Below are positions 1-11,502 of a stretch of DNA of 64,000 nucleotides, piece by piece (the first letter of the stretch is position 1; the number at the start of each line of letters is the position of its first letter). Source of the DNA: Oopsacas minuta (taxonomy: Eukaryota; Porifera; Hexactinellida; Lyssacinosida; Leucopsacidae); contig JAKMXF010000066.1 of NCBI GenBank assembly GCA_024704765.1, forward strand, positions 1 through 64,000. Reading direction: 5' to 3'. The translations under genes were made by a program, and so were the position numbers. The notes below the pieces were generated by a model that saw nothing but the letters and a program-made list of their open reading frames with translations, was not told the DNA's origin and made no database searches.

Positions 1-566
1 AATATAACTGATTCTAGGATTCAGAGACTTGGCTGAGAGAGATTCTGAAATATAATAACCCTTATTGACATTGATATTATCATCCTTTAGTCCGAAATAC
101 GATTCGTCATCCATTACAATTTGAGTTGTGCTTGAGGGGGAAAAAAGTCTCTCCGTAATTTTAGACACCTGGACTTAGCCTTCAATTCTTGTTCGGGTTT
201 GCTATCTGGGACTCGCTTACGTTTACGATATGTAACACCATTCTCTTTGATAATCTTACGAACATATGATTGAGAGATATCGAATTTTTGAGCCATTTTT
301 CTGGTGGAGACTCCTACTTTATTGCTAATTTTGCACAAGAGAGATCGCCGGAGCCTCTTGGGCATTTTGACAGACTTGCGACCGCTACCCAACTTCCTGT
401 TTAGGGTTCCTCTATTCTTGATAGTAGAAATGATGTTGTAGATAGTAGATCTTGCGATTCCAAACGCCAAAAAATGCATAACTGTATAAGAACTCCCATG
501 CTCATAATTTTTACGAAAAAATTGTCCAAAAATGTGTCGCCGTTGTGTCACTTTCAAATGATCCAT
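1..566 (-). pseudogene. Tc1/mariner-like transposase fragment, frameshifted and cut by the window edge
   Basis: The minus strand from 566 encodes about 150 residues with paired helix-turn-helix DNA-binding segments of Tc1/mariner type, including a basic linker GSGRKSVKMPKR and a second HTH (KMAQKFDISQSYVRKIIKE). The frame closes just after RRDFFPP. A shifted frame then continues toward base 1 with IVMDDESYF, the block around the first catalytic Asp of the DDE/D core. The break lies in the T6C5 homopolymer near 135-145 and looks like a one-base loss, either real or a sequencing error. The rest of the catalytic core lies outside the window. I did not locate terminal repeats. Confidence 0.8.
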
Positions 567-692
567 CTCCAGATGCTATGTTCTAAAATAATCGAAAATG
601 GTTTGAATTTGAAATCTATATACAAATAATGCATTGGTGAACAAAGATTTATGAATTTGTAAATATCTCGTTGTTATGGTGAACTATAAAAT

Positions 693-1065
693 ATGTCTAA
701 AATTTTAGTGCTCACCCGTTATAAGAGTGGTCATGCAAAACAAACAAATCAAGCAAGCCTTCGTGCCTCATACATGGTTGCTCTGAGAATCGCTCTAGAG
801 AAAGCTCCACATACAATCGCTGAGAAGCTCATACCACCATGTTGCAAGGACATCTGTCTCCAACGATACAGTTCAACGGCGAATATGTGATATTACAGAA
901 GATATTGAGCAGCAGGTAGTAACAGAAATAGGTTGTGCAGCTCTGAACAAATTTGTATTCCAGCTAGACGAGTCGACTGATGTATCTAGTTCCGCTCAGC
1001 TACTTGTTTTCGCAAGTTACTTTAAGGATGGCGATGTCAACATCTCCCTTAGCAGATACAAGTAA
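693..1065 (+). pseudogene. hAT-family (ZBED5/FAM200-like) transposase remnant
   Basis: The first frame reads ASYMVALRIALEKAPHTIAEKLIPPCCKDI, the conserved start of the hAT domain in ZBED5/FAM200-like proteins. It breaks near 860. From about 868 a second frame carries TVQRRICDITEDIEQQVV and FQLDESTDVSSSAQLLVF, the block holding the first catalytic Asp of hAT transposases, and stops at 1063-1065. No BED finger or C-terminal dimerization segment is present. It is a dead fragment of about 120 residues. It lies next to the Tc1 piece but belongs to an unrelated superfamily. Confidence 0.82.
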
Positions 1066-1382
1066 TTATATACGCTATACAGGTGTTACATATTTGTTGG
1101 TATAAGCAGAGGTGTTGTGTTCGGGTATCTCATTCACAAGTATGGTATATGAATCCCTATCCTCACGCTTGGGGGATAATTCCTAATCATATGCCCTCCT
1201 TCAGTTAATACTAGGGAAATTGTGTCCACTGTTATTATTATAGAAATGGGTATAACAGGTCTCCTTCCGTTCCTAAAGAACATCCAACACCTAATACACG
1301 GAGATTAATTTCAATAGTTTCTTATGAATTTATTATTTGTATTGATTGTGTCGTTAAGTGACACAATTTAGTAAATAACTTG

Positions 1383-1672
1383 AAAACTATAATTCTAATC
1401 GGTTAGCTTATAAAAGCGAAAATGTAGCCAACAAACTTGAACTATCCCAAATATAACATTTTATGTACATTAACACCAGTTTGGGCAGATAATCGTATCT
1501 TATGATTACTGTAATTCATATTTTCATACCTTCTGGTAGGTTCTAGCGAGGGGTAATGGAATGCTAGATTATACACAAGGGGTTAAATACATATGTATTT
1601 GTATTGAGAGTATTGAAATTCTTTTTTCAAGTATTTCGCTTTTATAAGCTAACCGATTAGAATTATAGTTCT
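1383..1672. repeat. Inverted-repeat element, arms about 38 bp (MITE-like)
   Basis: AACTATAATTCTAATCGGTT... at 1385-1421 is repeated as its reverse complement at 1634-1670 with almost no mismatches. The arms are separated by about 210 bp of non-coding AT-rich DNA. The structure fits a non-autonomous DNA transposon or foldback element. A target duplication could not be fixed. Confidence 0.65.
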
Positions 1673-1949
1673 CAATTACTTTTTTTCAAGTATTTGTATT
1701 GGTATTTGTATATTTTCAAAAGTATTTCAAATATTCCAATACTTGATAAATACAATCAAATATTTATTATACACCCATAATAAGTTCCAATTATTCATAT
1801 ATGAGGTAGATGAAAATATTTTGTAACCCAACAACAATAGCAAAGTCCCACTCAATGATCGCCATATTTTAAACTTGCATGAAGGCTTTGGAGGCAAATT
1901 TTTCTGCTAAATGCAAGCTATGCCCCATCGGAACAAATAACTAGTATAT

Positions 1950-2097
1950 AGCTCACCTTACTATAGTACAGCTTTATTGTATTAGCTTTTCTATGTTCTA
2001 GGAAAGGTCGTTTTTTCGGATCAATGAAAGTCACCTTTTCGAATGAGGATATGGAGTTTTGTATTGCAAGAAAACTGTAGTATACTACAGCTTAGCT
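1950..2097. repeat. 148-bp MITE, copy 1
   Basis: Both ends read inward AGCTMA..., followed by a TATAGTACAG-like stretch. The interior contains AGGAAAGGTC and GAAAGTCACCTTTTCGAATG. A second copy of identical length is at 48984-49131, and part of the interior recurs at 52661-52720. Shared length, shared interior and terminal inverted repeats define a mobile non-autonomous family. Confidence 0.75.
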
Positions 2098-2531
2098 ATG
2101 TATAAGGAATCTCTCATCAGAAATATCTGGTCCTACTAAGGCAACATCAAACATACTTCTCTATCTCAAGGTATTATTTGTCTATTAATTAGAGACAGGT
2201 ACGGGGGGGTGAGAATTTTGTCACTATAATAACCATGGTCCGTACAGAAGTTATTAGAATTTGCATCGGTTTTGGCGAATTGTATTTGTATTAGTAATTA
2301 AATACATTTCAAAGTATTTGACCTCATGTATGCTAGGAATATGCACATGATCATGTTTATCATATGTTTAATCATGTTTCACACCTTGCAGAGCGTTTTA
2401 AATTCACAAGCAGTCATAAATTCGTTGATAACTATTGAAATATACCTCCTATGCAATAGCTATTGAATTACAGCACAGAACTGTAACTAACTGATAAGTG
2501 ATAACTAACAAACAAGTAAACAAGTGGGTAC

Positions 2532-4130
2532 ATGGCAGAGAGAGAACCTGTAACACCAGACTCCATAAGTACTCTCATCTACGTGGATATGAGGGGAGAG
2601 ACAGGAGGGTATCGAACAGACCTACTCAAGGAACAGATCTCTAAGAATATGAGGAAGTTCATAATCTGCTCAAAATGCGATGGAATTAGTAAAGAACCTA
2701 AATTTACAGAAAGCAAGACATTCTGTACAAATTGTACAGAGGGTAGAGGCGGGGAAGTTGATGGGAGAGTAGACGAGTTTGTAAGGGAACTGAAATGCAG
2801 ATGTCCACTATCAATACGAGGTTGTAATTGGTCAGGAATGCTGGATAATATTGAGGAACACATGAATTGTTGTGTTAAAGTGAAAATACAATGTCAGATA
2901 GGTTGCGGGGCGGTGTTACATAATGTGACATAATAGACCACCAGAAAGAGTGTCCCTTCCGAATTCAAGTGTGTGATTATTGTAAAGAGGATGTAAGAGC
3001 AAATAAAGCAAACGAACACATTAGATTATGTCAACATAATCCAGATGGTGTTATTACATGTCCTTATATGGAAGTGGGTTGTGACACATTTGAAATAGCA
3101 AGAAAGAATTTGGAGACACATATAACTCAGAATATGATTAGTCACCAGAAGTTATTGCTACGTGAATTGAATCAGCTGAGAACTGGCAACCAACAGCTGA
3201 GATCTGAGAACAAACAGCTGAGTGACAAAATTGATAAGAAGGAATTTGAAACAACAAACAAACAAACTAATTTGTCTAGAAATGATACAAATAATAACAG
3301 GTGTCTATGGATCTTGTTAACACTAGTTATCATGGGTATAGCTATTCTGATCCCTCTCCTACTTATGGAGAGAGATAGGATTCATCAGAACGAACTGTCT
3401 ATACAGTCACATGAACAGTCTATACAGTCACATGAACAGTCTATACAGTCAAACAAACAGTCTATACAGTCAACTAAACAGTCTATAGAGTCAAACAAAC
3501 AGTCTATACTGTCAAACGAACTGAAACAAATTGAATTATCTGAAGATAATAAACTACTAGCAGAGAAACTGGGCACAGCAAATACCAAAATCGAGAATTT
3601 AGAGATACAAATTACTAAGAAGGATTCAGAACTGGAATCAGTTAAATCAATTCTTTTTTCTTATACACCTCTACCTCTACCTACAGGACAATTAGAATGA
3701 GAAATTGAAGGTGTTAAACAGAAGATAGAAAACAAAGAGTTTACTTCCAGTGATCCATTCTATGTAGGTTTATACAAGTGTCAGGGCAAAATTCTATGGA
3801 ATATAATGGATACAGATAAAGTAGGTGTTTACATTTATATTATGAAAGGAGCTTATGATGATAATCTACACTGGCATATCAGATACAAATTTACGTTTAT
3901 TCTACTCAATCACATTAACAGTAATAATAATTATGAATTAACTAGTCATGTAACTAAGGAATACTTGGAGAAATATCCTAATAGCTTAAAGAGACCTACT
4001 GAGCTGAGAAATATGGGTTTTGGAACTAGTTTATTAATTTCAAACATTGAGATATTAGAAGCTAATATTGTAAAGAAGCAGCATAACTCTTCTAATTAAA
4101 ATGGAATTGTTACCAGCATTATAGCTATAT
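2532..4130 (+). pseudogene. TRAF-like protein pseudogene with a transmembrane segment
   Basis: The ATG at 2532 opens a protein parallel to the intact TRAF-like gene at 59684. It has a degenerate CxxC...CxxC RING-like part (FIICSKC...FCTNC), TRAF-type zinc fingers (CDYCKEDVRANKANEHIRLC), coiled coil, and a C-terminal MATH domain (DPFYVGLYKCQG...YKFTFILL). Unlike that gene it carries a hydrophobic stretch, WILLTLVIMGIAILIPLLL, near 3308-3365, suggesting a membrane-anchored relative. The reading frame is broken three ways. A frameshift lies near 2915-2930 (the frame jumps to IIDHQKECPF). A TGA at 3698 falls where the paralogue has the Trp opening the MATH domain. Two one-base losses near 4065-4082 shift the last residues. 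Sequence similarity over MATH is high, so loss is recent. Confidence 0.85.
3394..3520 (+). repeat. 21-bp coding minisatellite (about six units)
   Basis: Units of 21 bp (CAGTCWMAYRAACAGTCTATA) repeat in tandem and encode the heptad-like repeat EQSIQSH/KQSIQSN. The heptad length suggests extension of the coiled coil by slippage directly after the membrane segment. The paralogue at 60018-61331 lacks it. Confidence 0.85.
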
Positions 4131-6400
4131 ATTTTCATAATATTTCTTATTTACTCTTTTAAGACAGACCTTGAGTGTATTTTGTACTTTATAGACTAAG
4201 AAAAGGTGTTAAATAATATATTAATTTAGCCCGGGGCGTGTTCAGAGGTCAAATCCATAAGTATGGTGTATGAATTCTTTAATCACACCTGGGCAAAATG
4301 TCTTTTTTGAATTAATTTTAGGCTGGCTGATATGACATTTCTGTACCATACGGTTTTTGATCCTCGGGCCGAATCAGACCCCAAAGGTCGAATTGGAAAC
4401 GGTAACTTACTTAGGGGTGCAACCAACACTCACCAAGGCTAAGAACCTGACCCGTGGGAGCATTCATCCAATCACAAATTCAATAAAGGGCAACTAATTC
4501 AGGGTTGCCATGGGTACAGAATTTCGATTTCAATTCCCATGGCTGAAAAAAAAGAATGAATTCATGATAAGTTCAGAACATATAATTAGGAAACTTCTTT
4601 ATAATTTTAGTCAGGTTTATACAGGTGGTAATTGGCGCAACAATCTATTAGTGTAATCACACAATATTTCTTTTGAATAAGCGTCTCCAGATTCAGAATT
4701 TCTTGTAGTAAGCTAAGTTCACAACACAGCCTGAAGCTTGCTAGCAAAATTGTCTTGGTTATAGCTGGTTGAAATGGTAATTACGCAGCTACTGAGGGAG
4801 TAGTGTTGTTCTAGAAGTGAATGCAATTCAAAAGGATTGTAACAGATAGAGAACGGTAACAAATATGATCGTTAATGTGACATCCAAACCCACTTCTTTT
4901 GGAATTATATTGTGTAAAATAGAGGAGTGAACTAAGCCAACTAGCATTCAAAGAAATTTGATATAAGGCCATGTAAAATATATTACTTGTTTCTTATCCA
5001 TTTTTTCTGCGAAATATGGGCGGGGGCGGCATTTTATTTTTATTTTTTGCTTAGCGTAATTTTACTAATTTATTTAAACTATCTCATTAATAAGAATTTC
5101 TGATAAGACAAACAATATTCGTACATAATCAGGTCCCTACAACCGTACTTCAATGGATATTACTGCGGTTTATGAACTCCGGAAAGGCGAATAAATTTTA
5201 ACCGTACGGTCCGTTGGTGTTCGTATTAAGCTTACACTGTATATGGAATAACTAATATTCACTTCCTCTCTATAATCTGAATTATTGTACAATTCAAATA
5301 ATAATGATAAATATAATAATAATAAAAATTTAGTGCACACCCCAGGGCTGATTTTTGCCATACAGGGAGGGGTATTTGGGCCTGACTCGGACAGGTTTGA
5401 GTCTTGGACAGAAAATTCACACCTGACGAAATTATGATGCCATTGCCACTTTTTTGGATTTTCGAAAAATCACATGATTAGCCACACTGCTCAGCGACCT
5501 AGCAAGCGAAGGGCGCTAGTGTTTAATAATTAGCTTGTTTCGAAGATGCTCATCTGCGAATATAAGTATTAAATAAAGATATGTATTATAATACAAAAAA
5601 TTTCCGAGCAGGGAGATAAAATGGGGCGGGAGGGGATGATAAACAAGTTTATTATTTTTATGGCCTAACATGAAGCAAGGTACAAAGAATACAGGATCTT
5701 CACTAAAATAGGGGATCATCGGGAGAAAAAATTCGATAATCTTTCTCCTTAACCACTACGGTTATACACCTATGTAGATTTGAGGAGGTTATAGGCTTAT
5801 AGCCATAGTATTCAGGGGGCATGCAAATCCTAGTCAATCAGGTGCATCCTCCTGACAAAAGAGAGTTTCTCCACTTATGAATGGAAGTAATGTATTTTGG
5901 GACATAATGCTAATTTCAATTTTCATTGTGTCGGACACAATTGCCAACTGGATTGGACATATTTGAATGTTTTCTCACCAGCCAATCTCCCATTTTTAAC
6001 CAATACTTGAAAATCCTGTTTCAAGGAATTGAATATTTTGGTTAGTTCATTTATTGAATTGATTAGTTTGTAATGAATCTATAATATTATTATATCTTAC
6101 TTAGTGATATTTTATGCAATGTAATATACGTATTGATTAGCCATACAAAACAGATGTATTAAAGAGATATAAATATTAGATAAGCCAGGACAATTAAGGA
6201 TTGAATTACTACTGAATATAATTATAATATGGGACTATTATTCCCCAAATCTTATTAGTATATATGTATAATGCAGTAATATATTTATGTATTGTATATA
6301 CATGAATTTTCTCTTCAGACATTGTTTATTATAAAATTATTAAAATATAGAGAATAACTCTGATGTGAGCTCAGCTATAGCTTGATTATTAATATTTAGA
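4131..6400. other. Intergenic, no gene recognised
   Basis: Only short, low-quality frames occur on either strand. The stretch is AT-rich, with simple TAATAAT tracts near 5290-5330 and long TATA-type runs at 6060-6350. A segment near 4490-4550 resembles the ATTTCAATTCCCAT-type sequence near 7650 and 46430, probably a dispersed repeat. Confidence 0.5.
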
Positions 6401-6410
6401 GACTGAATAT

Positions 6411-7302
6411 TTGTTCTATTCTTCTGCAGATATTTTGATACCGATTGCTCTTACATGCTCCTTACATTGGTGGACATATCTTGGAACTGTATATGATACT
6501 AGGTTAGTTAATTTTATTTTTAACATACAACTACTTTCTTCATTGTTAGAAATTTCATTTTCTATGATTATTTGGTTGTTTGGTAAGTCTCTTCTCCATT
6601 TAAGTTTGCTGCTAGAAATTAGTTGAGAGTGAAAACGATAATTCGTTACATTTTGTTAAGAATGCTTGTTTATATTATCGTTTTAGTAACTGAAATGATT
6701 CCATATACAAGCCTATTTGGAAACTTATCCCATCCAATAATTGATCAAATAAGTTTCTTTAATATTTTCTACATCGCTAAGAGGAAACTTTCCTGCCATG
6801 AGGTGTCGCGTAATAGATACATATCATCTCTCCAATCTTGATGTATATATACAACAGTATAGATTGTTCAAACAGTATAAAGTACTTGGTTCTCTTTTCT
6901 TATTGCATTTGAGTTTTGTATTCTACAATATGTACCTGATATTAGAATATATTAGCTACAATCAGGCTTTGTGAAGGTAGAAAAGTGTGTTATCGCTATC
7001 AACTGGGTTCTGACCCTATATTATCTGATTACCATTAATTTTGTAATCACACTGTTATAACATTAATGCATTATGAATTACACCTGAAGTCATAAAACGC
7101 AAGCTTGAATACCAAAGAACTGTTTGGGGATGTGCTTGGCTTAATATTACTCATGCTGAGTCATACACATGTGCCATCCATGAGTCTCTTAATTTCATGT
7201 GTACTGACTATACTCTTAGATCCACTATTTATTACTATATTATCTGTACCTAAGAGTTCTCATTATCTCAGTAACCAGTACAGAGGCGGATCCAGACCCT
7301 AA
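6411..7302 (+). other. Possible membrane-protein exons, unrecognised
   Basis: A strong acceptor-like sequence (TTGTTCTATTCTTCTGCAG, ending about 6429) precedes a hydrophobic frame, DILIPIALTCSLHWWTYLG. A GTAAGT donor-like site occurs near 6582. Further hydrophobic frames run at 6623-6841 and 7105-7302. The pieces could be exons of a multi-pass membrane protein, but I could not join them in a consistent phase and recognise no family. AT-rich DNA also yields hydrophobic frames by chance. The end of the last frame (AGGCGGATCCAGACC) looks like a transposon end rather than coding sequence. Confidence 0.2.
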
Positions 7303-7550
7303 TTAGAAGGGTTGCCTCCTCAAGTTCATAACTAAATTTTGAATATACTAGAGTCTAAATATTATCAGAAAATCCTTAATAATCTAAATACGAATAATTA
7401 TTAAACACAATATTTACTATACAATTAATTTAGTCAATGGAAAGGCAAAAATACATTGGTAGATTGGTGTAACGCCTACATCAAGAAAGATCCTACCAAA
7501 GGGTAGTGGGGGATCTAGGGGCAGGTTATTATTCAGGGGGCGTGTGCAAC

Positions 7551-7621
7551 CAGAGGCGTAGCCATGGTGCGGAATTGCTGCACCTATCTCGCACCATCGT
7601 GTGGTCCTGGCTACGCCTCTG
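7551..7621. repeat. 71-bp palindromic hAT-like miniature element
   Basis: CAGAGGCGTAGCC at the left end is matched by GGCTACGCCTCTG at the right end, with an inner TGGTGCG/CGCACCA pair, so almost the whole element folds into a hairpin. CAGAGGCG-type ends are common in hAT MITEs. Flanking 8-mers TGTGCAAC and TATACAAC agree at six of eight positions, consistent with an aged target duplication. Confidence 0.6.
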
Positions 7622-8593
7622 TATACAACCCACGGTTGCCGTAGGAGCGGAATTTCAATTCCATTCCCATCCCATTCCTACAGGATCTCTATGGGAATTC
7701 CCATTCCCAGGGCCAGCCTGATGCAATCCCCTTCCCTCCTTGGATCCTCCAGTTTCAGTAGTGAGGAAGTAATTGAGTATTATTACTAACAATTTATTCA
7801 ATATGCTCCCACTAAAATTTCAATTGATGTATGTAGGTACTATACAGACTTGTAGCGAAATTTCGATTGAATTATGTAGTATATTTAAATAGATACAGTT
7901 GAGATCGCTGTAATATTATATACAGATATACCTATTTCCCCTGACTGTTGTCCAGACTTCTTAGCTACCCCATGGTTGTTGGCTATTTGGCGGATGTATT
8001 TTCAAGGTAAAATATACTAAATTTTGGGACAAATAGAGTATTCGAGTTTTCTGTAAATTCCAGTATTTGAGTTTTGGGCAAATTCCAGCCAGTCAATCCG
8101 ATATCGAAAGTTATGACCAAATTGAATATCGAATCTTAGGATAAAATCCAAATTCGAAAGTTTAATGGTTTATCCACTAATCCGTGTGCCCCTAAACATT
8201 TTGAAAGTTAGGAGAAAATCCTATAAATTGTTAGGACACATACAGGTTTTCGTGAACAGTATAAACAAACTCGTTTGCATATACATAGTACATATATTGC
8301 CATTCAGTACTGAACACTTACATTAATTACATAGCACTTACATAAGTACTTGTGAACGTATTGGATTCCCAGGTTATTCCGGATAATGTCATATTTGCAC
8401 GAGAAGTATGTAATTAAGCGGGGAACTTACTGCCAGGATAATGTTATAAAACACTCATGCAGGAGAAGGTCTGAGAGGTATGATATCAATCGGGATCCAC
8501 TGTAGTGGTCAATGGTTCGAACGATGGGTCAAGGTTCACGAATATGATGGATCATGAGTCTCCAATGGTGATCTATGGTCAGAGCTATAAAGA

Positions 8594-8735
8594 AGTGCGC
8601 TCCTAAGAGAGCCGCTTCGGATGCCCGCTCCTATTTTGAGGAGCGGGATCTGAATCACGCTTCATTTCTGATCCAGAAGCTGAAGGTGGAGCGGCACTCC
8701 ATTTTTGGAGGAGCGCACACATTGGAGCGCGCTCC
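8594..8735. repeat. Cluster of GCGCTCC/GGAGCGC boxes, imperfect inverted repeat
   Basis: GTGCGCTCCT opens the patch and AGGAGCGCAC appears near its end. Between them lie GCCCGCTCC, GAGGAGCGGGA, TGGAGCGGCAC and finally GGAGCGCGCTCC. It stands out as GC-rich in AT-rich surroundings and is probably a decayed inverted-repeat transposon. Confidence 0.4.
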
Positions 8736-11476
8736 TATGTAATTGAATACAACTTGCAAATTTGATCGATATTTTCCATAAATTCAGTATTCTTGCAATA
8801 AAATGTGGATACTGGGACACTTTCTCATAATTTACTTTTATATAATAATTTCATGAGATGGTTACGTTGGACATTTAGTAATTTCCCGAATGCACAATGG
8901 TTAAATTCAATCCTGAAAACTTATAATACAAATCTAATGTAAACCTGAAAGAATGAAATGACCGCGATTGGAGCGCGCTCATTTTCTGTGTTAGGAATCG
9001 GAGTTTGGAGCTTCTCCCCTTTAAAAAAGTAGTCACTGTAATTATCCGCATTGGAAAATTGAGTAAAAATATATATTCAAATATTATTTGCATTGCGCGA
9101 ATTGTCTGATCAGAAATAACACAGCCTGCAATCACTGCTAGACTAATTGAATACCTTTCATACGTAAATATACTAATTTATTAATTATGATCAATTAACA
9201 ATAATTAAAGAACCTACGAAATAGGTATTAATACTAATATTGTCCCTCAAGCCATAGTTCTAATAATTATAGAACCACATATATACACATTACATAATTA
9301 TTTAGTCCTAATAATGAATTTAATATATGTATATATTTCGAATATAGTATGTTTTCAATTTGCCCTTCTTTTCTTTAGATAATCTGTTGTCGGCTATTTT
9401 AACATCAGATTATCCTTCAGTCTAGTGTTTTGAGGCATCATAAGACCCCATTCTGGACAGAACTCCCTAGAAGCTTAGAGCAGTTTGTTTCGTAGTTGTA
9501 TCTAGTAATTTGCTTGCTTTACTATAAAATAGGTTGAGAAATTATCTGGAACCCGCGTACCCTCTAATAAGACTATTGTTACTTGGAATATTTTACAAGC
9601 AATAGTGAAGTTACTGCATAATTATTTTACCATCTTATTAGTATTTTATAGTCAAAATCAGCCTTTGCTGCTGCTTAAATGCATGAGAAAAAGAGGAAGA
9701 CCAATAGGCTAATATTATAAAACCGACTCAATTACGAAACAAATCTTTCGAAGATGGGTCTTGGTCTTCACATTCATCGAATTAGTCTATGCATCCTAGA
9801 GACAACGAAATTAATGAGAGAGTAAAGTACAATCGAAACCGGTTTTCTTACTATTTATTTACAGGAAAATTTAGTAAGAAAAAACCGATATTAGAATAAT
9901 TCGATTGTTTACATTCTGAGCATGAAAATAGTAAGAAAGTCCGAAATCAAAATCTCAAATCAGTGTTACAAGCCAGGGGCGTCGATTCGAAATATTTTGG
10001 GTTACGTAGCCAAAATTTTGACCCCCTCTCGCTCCCCTCCTATGTCACGCTTTTGGACCGTTTTGTATTGTAAAAAGAATGGGGCTGTCAGACTTCGCAT
10101 ACTTCTCCCTCCAGTTGGTAGCGTTACACGACGTTTGAACGGCCTTAATAAAATTGGCCTTGTTTTGAAATAATTTCCAACATTTATACTTTATTCATTT
10201 TCCGTGTCATCTCCATAGCAAATAACGAGAACTGGTGTTGAATGAATAATTATATGTGCAATGTGTTGGATATTCGTTGGGTGTTCATCTCCTCTTTGCA
10301 ATTCGATTTGTGAGAAGAACACTTAGTGACTAAAAGTACTGTTCAATTTGTAGATAGAGTATATGAAATTTCAAAAAATGTGCACTGTATTATAGTACGC
10401 GTACGCGGGGATAGACTAATCCAGTGTTTCCTTTTAGCCCTTCTCTACCAGGAAAATTTATATCTCTATAAACATAATTGATACTCTAGGAATTTATAGC
10501 GTATATACAATATCGATTAAGAATTTAGTATGTTTATAGAGATATTAAACGAAACACAAATAGGATACAAGTGTAAGAAATTGGCACCTCTATAGCGGCA
10601 CGGCACTATTCTCATTATTCTACTATAGTCATTAGCAATCAGTGATCACTTTCCCACCCTTCAGATAAATCCCTCTTTTATAGAACTTTCTTCAATACTT
10701 AGTAATGGCCAAATTACAGCTTTCTTGTGTGCTTTATCGTCTGTAGTACTTTCTTCGAATAGTTCTGAATCAGTATCTTCACCTTAATGTCACAATTTTC
10801 TGCTTCATCGTATAATTCTTCATTAGCCTATGAAAACCCACTTTTGGTGTTAATTACTTTCCTCATTTTCTATTGTAATTGTAAGAGCATGGTAAGTACT
10901 TGTATTTAAATAAAGTCACACGTCCAAGATCCGGGCAACATTTTTCCAACAATTTCGAAATTTATTTGAATATTTTGAGCTAATTTCTCTTAAAATTGAG
11001 TTTTCTTCAATTGTATTTCATTATACAAACAAGCAACCTTATGGTATCATCGTTTGATATGCCAAAAGGTGTGAAATGATTAACGAAGCATCTAGATAGC
11101 TACTGATAATATAATATTAGGTTTCGATTGACCGAATACTGAATGCTGATATTGATTATTCGGTTAGTAACCAAATCTCAACTCTTCGACAAAATATTAT
11201 CCGTTTAAACCGTTAAACTGGATATTGAACTATTCGGTTGTAACTTATTACTCATATCCATCTGGACTAGGAAGGAATTTCCGCCTACTTAATGATTTGC
11301 ATTGATAATGTAGATGTTGTATTCCCAAGTTCCAAGGAATCTTATAGCATGTTAGATATAGGTTTCAACAGCTGTCAGGATAATTTTACTAATTTCGGGG
11401 AGGATCTGATTCTGACATTATCAGAGCATGATATTTACAAACTCTTGGATTTTTCATATGTTTAATTCTATTTCAC

Positions 11477-11489
11477 TATTTCTAATTAG
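11477..11489 (+). promoter_or_regulatory. Acceptor-like 3' splice site just before the helicase start codon
   Basis: A pyrimidine-rich tract ending CTAATTAG lies 13 nt before the ATG. It would remove the in-frame upstream ATG at 11428. It could end a 5'-UTR intron or be a spliced-leader acceptor. Confidence 0.45.
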
Positions 11490-11502
11490 TTTCGTTAATA
11501 TT

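Larger units (their letters stand above)
1066..2531. other. Intergenic, AT-rich, with two small inverted-repeat elements
   Basis: No convincing coding sequence. The stretch contains an inverted-repeat element (1383-1672), a 148-bp MITE (1950-2097), and stretches rich in GTATTTGTATT-type simple sequence around 1590-1760 and 2280-2320. A segment near 1110-1150 resembles one near 4230-4270 (shared AAGTATGGTRTATGAAT), probably an old dispersed repeat. Confidence 0.6.
7303..11502. other. Intergenic, repeat-derived
   Basis: No supported gene. The stretch includes a 71-bp palindromic hAT-like element (7551-7621) and a GAGCG-rich patch (8594-8735, with an outlier at 8970). It also has a GC-richer block at 9975-10145 starting CAGGGGCGTCGATTC that looks like the end of a dispersed element. 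The remainder is AT-rich. The sequence just before 11490 (TTTCACTATTTCTAATTAG) is an acceptor-like tract belonging to the next gene. Confidence 0.5.

Noticed and set aside
3385-3588. Minus-strand Cys/Asp-rich frame (CIDCLFD repeats)
   Set aside because: It is only the complement of the 21-bp minisatellite in the TRAF-like pseudogene.
7506-7789. Two overlapping frames of 62-71 codons
   Set aside because: They lie in a palindromic hAT-like element and a CCCATTCC simple repeat.
8505-8530. GGTTCGAA-like box suggesting a tRNA
   Set aside because: No acceptor stem, A box or cloverleaf could be built around it.
9922-10173. 83-codon plus-strand frame
   Set aside because: It runs through a GC-richer block beginning CAGGGGCGTCGATTC that looks like a dispersed repeat. 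The protein has no family features.
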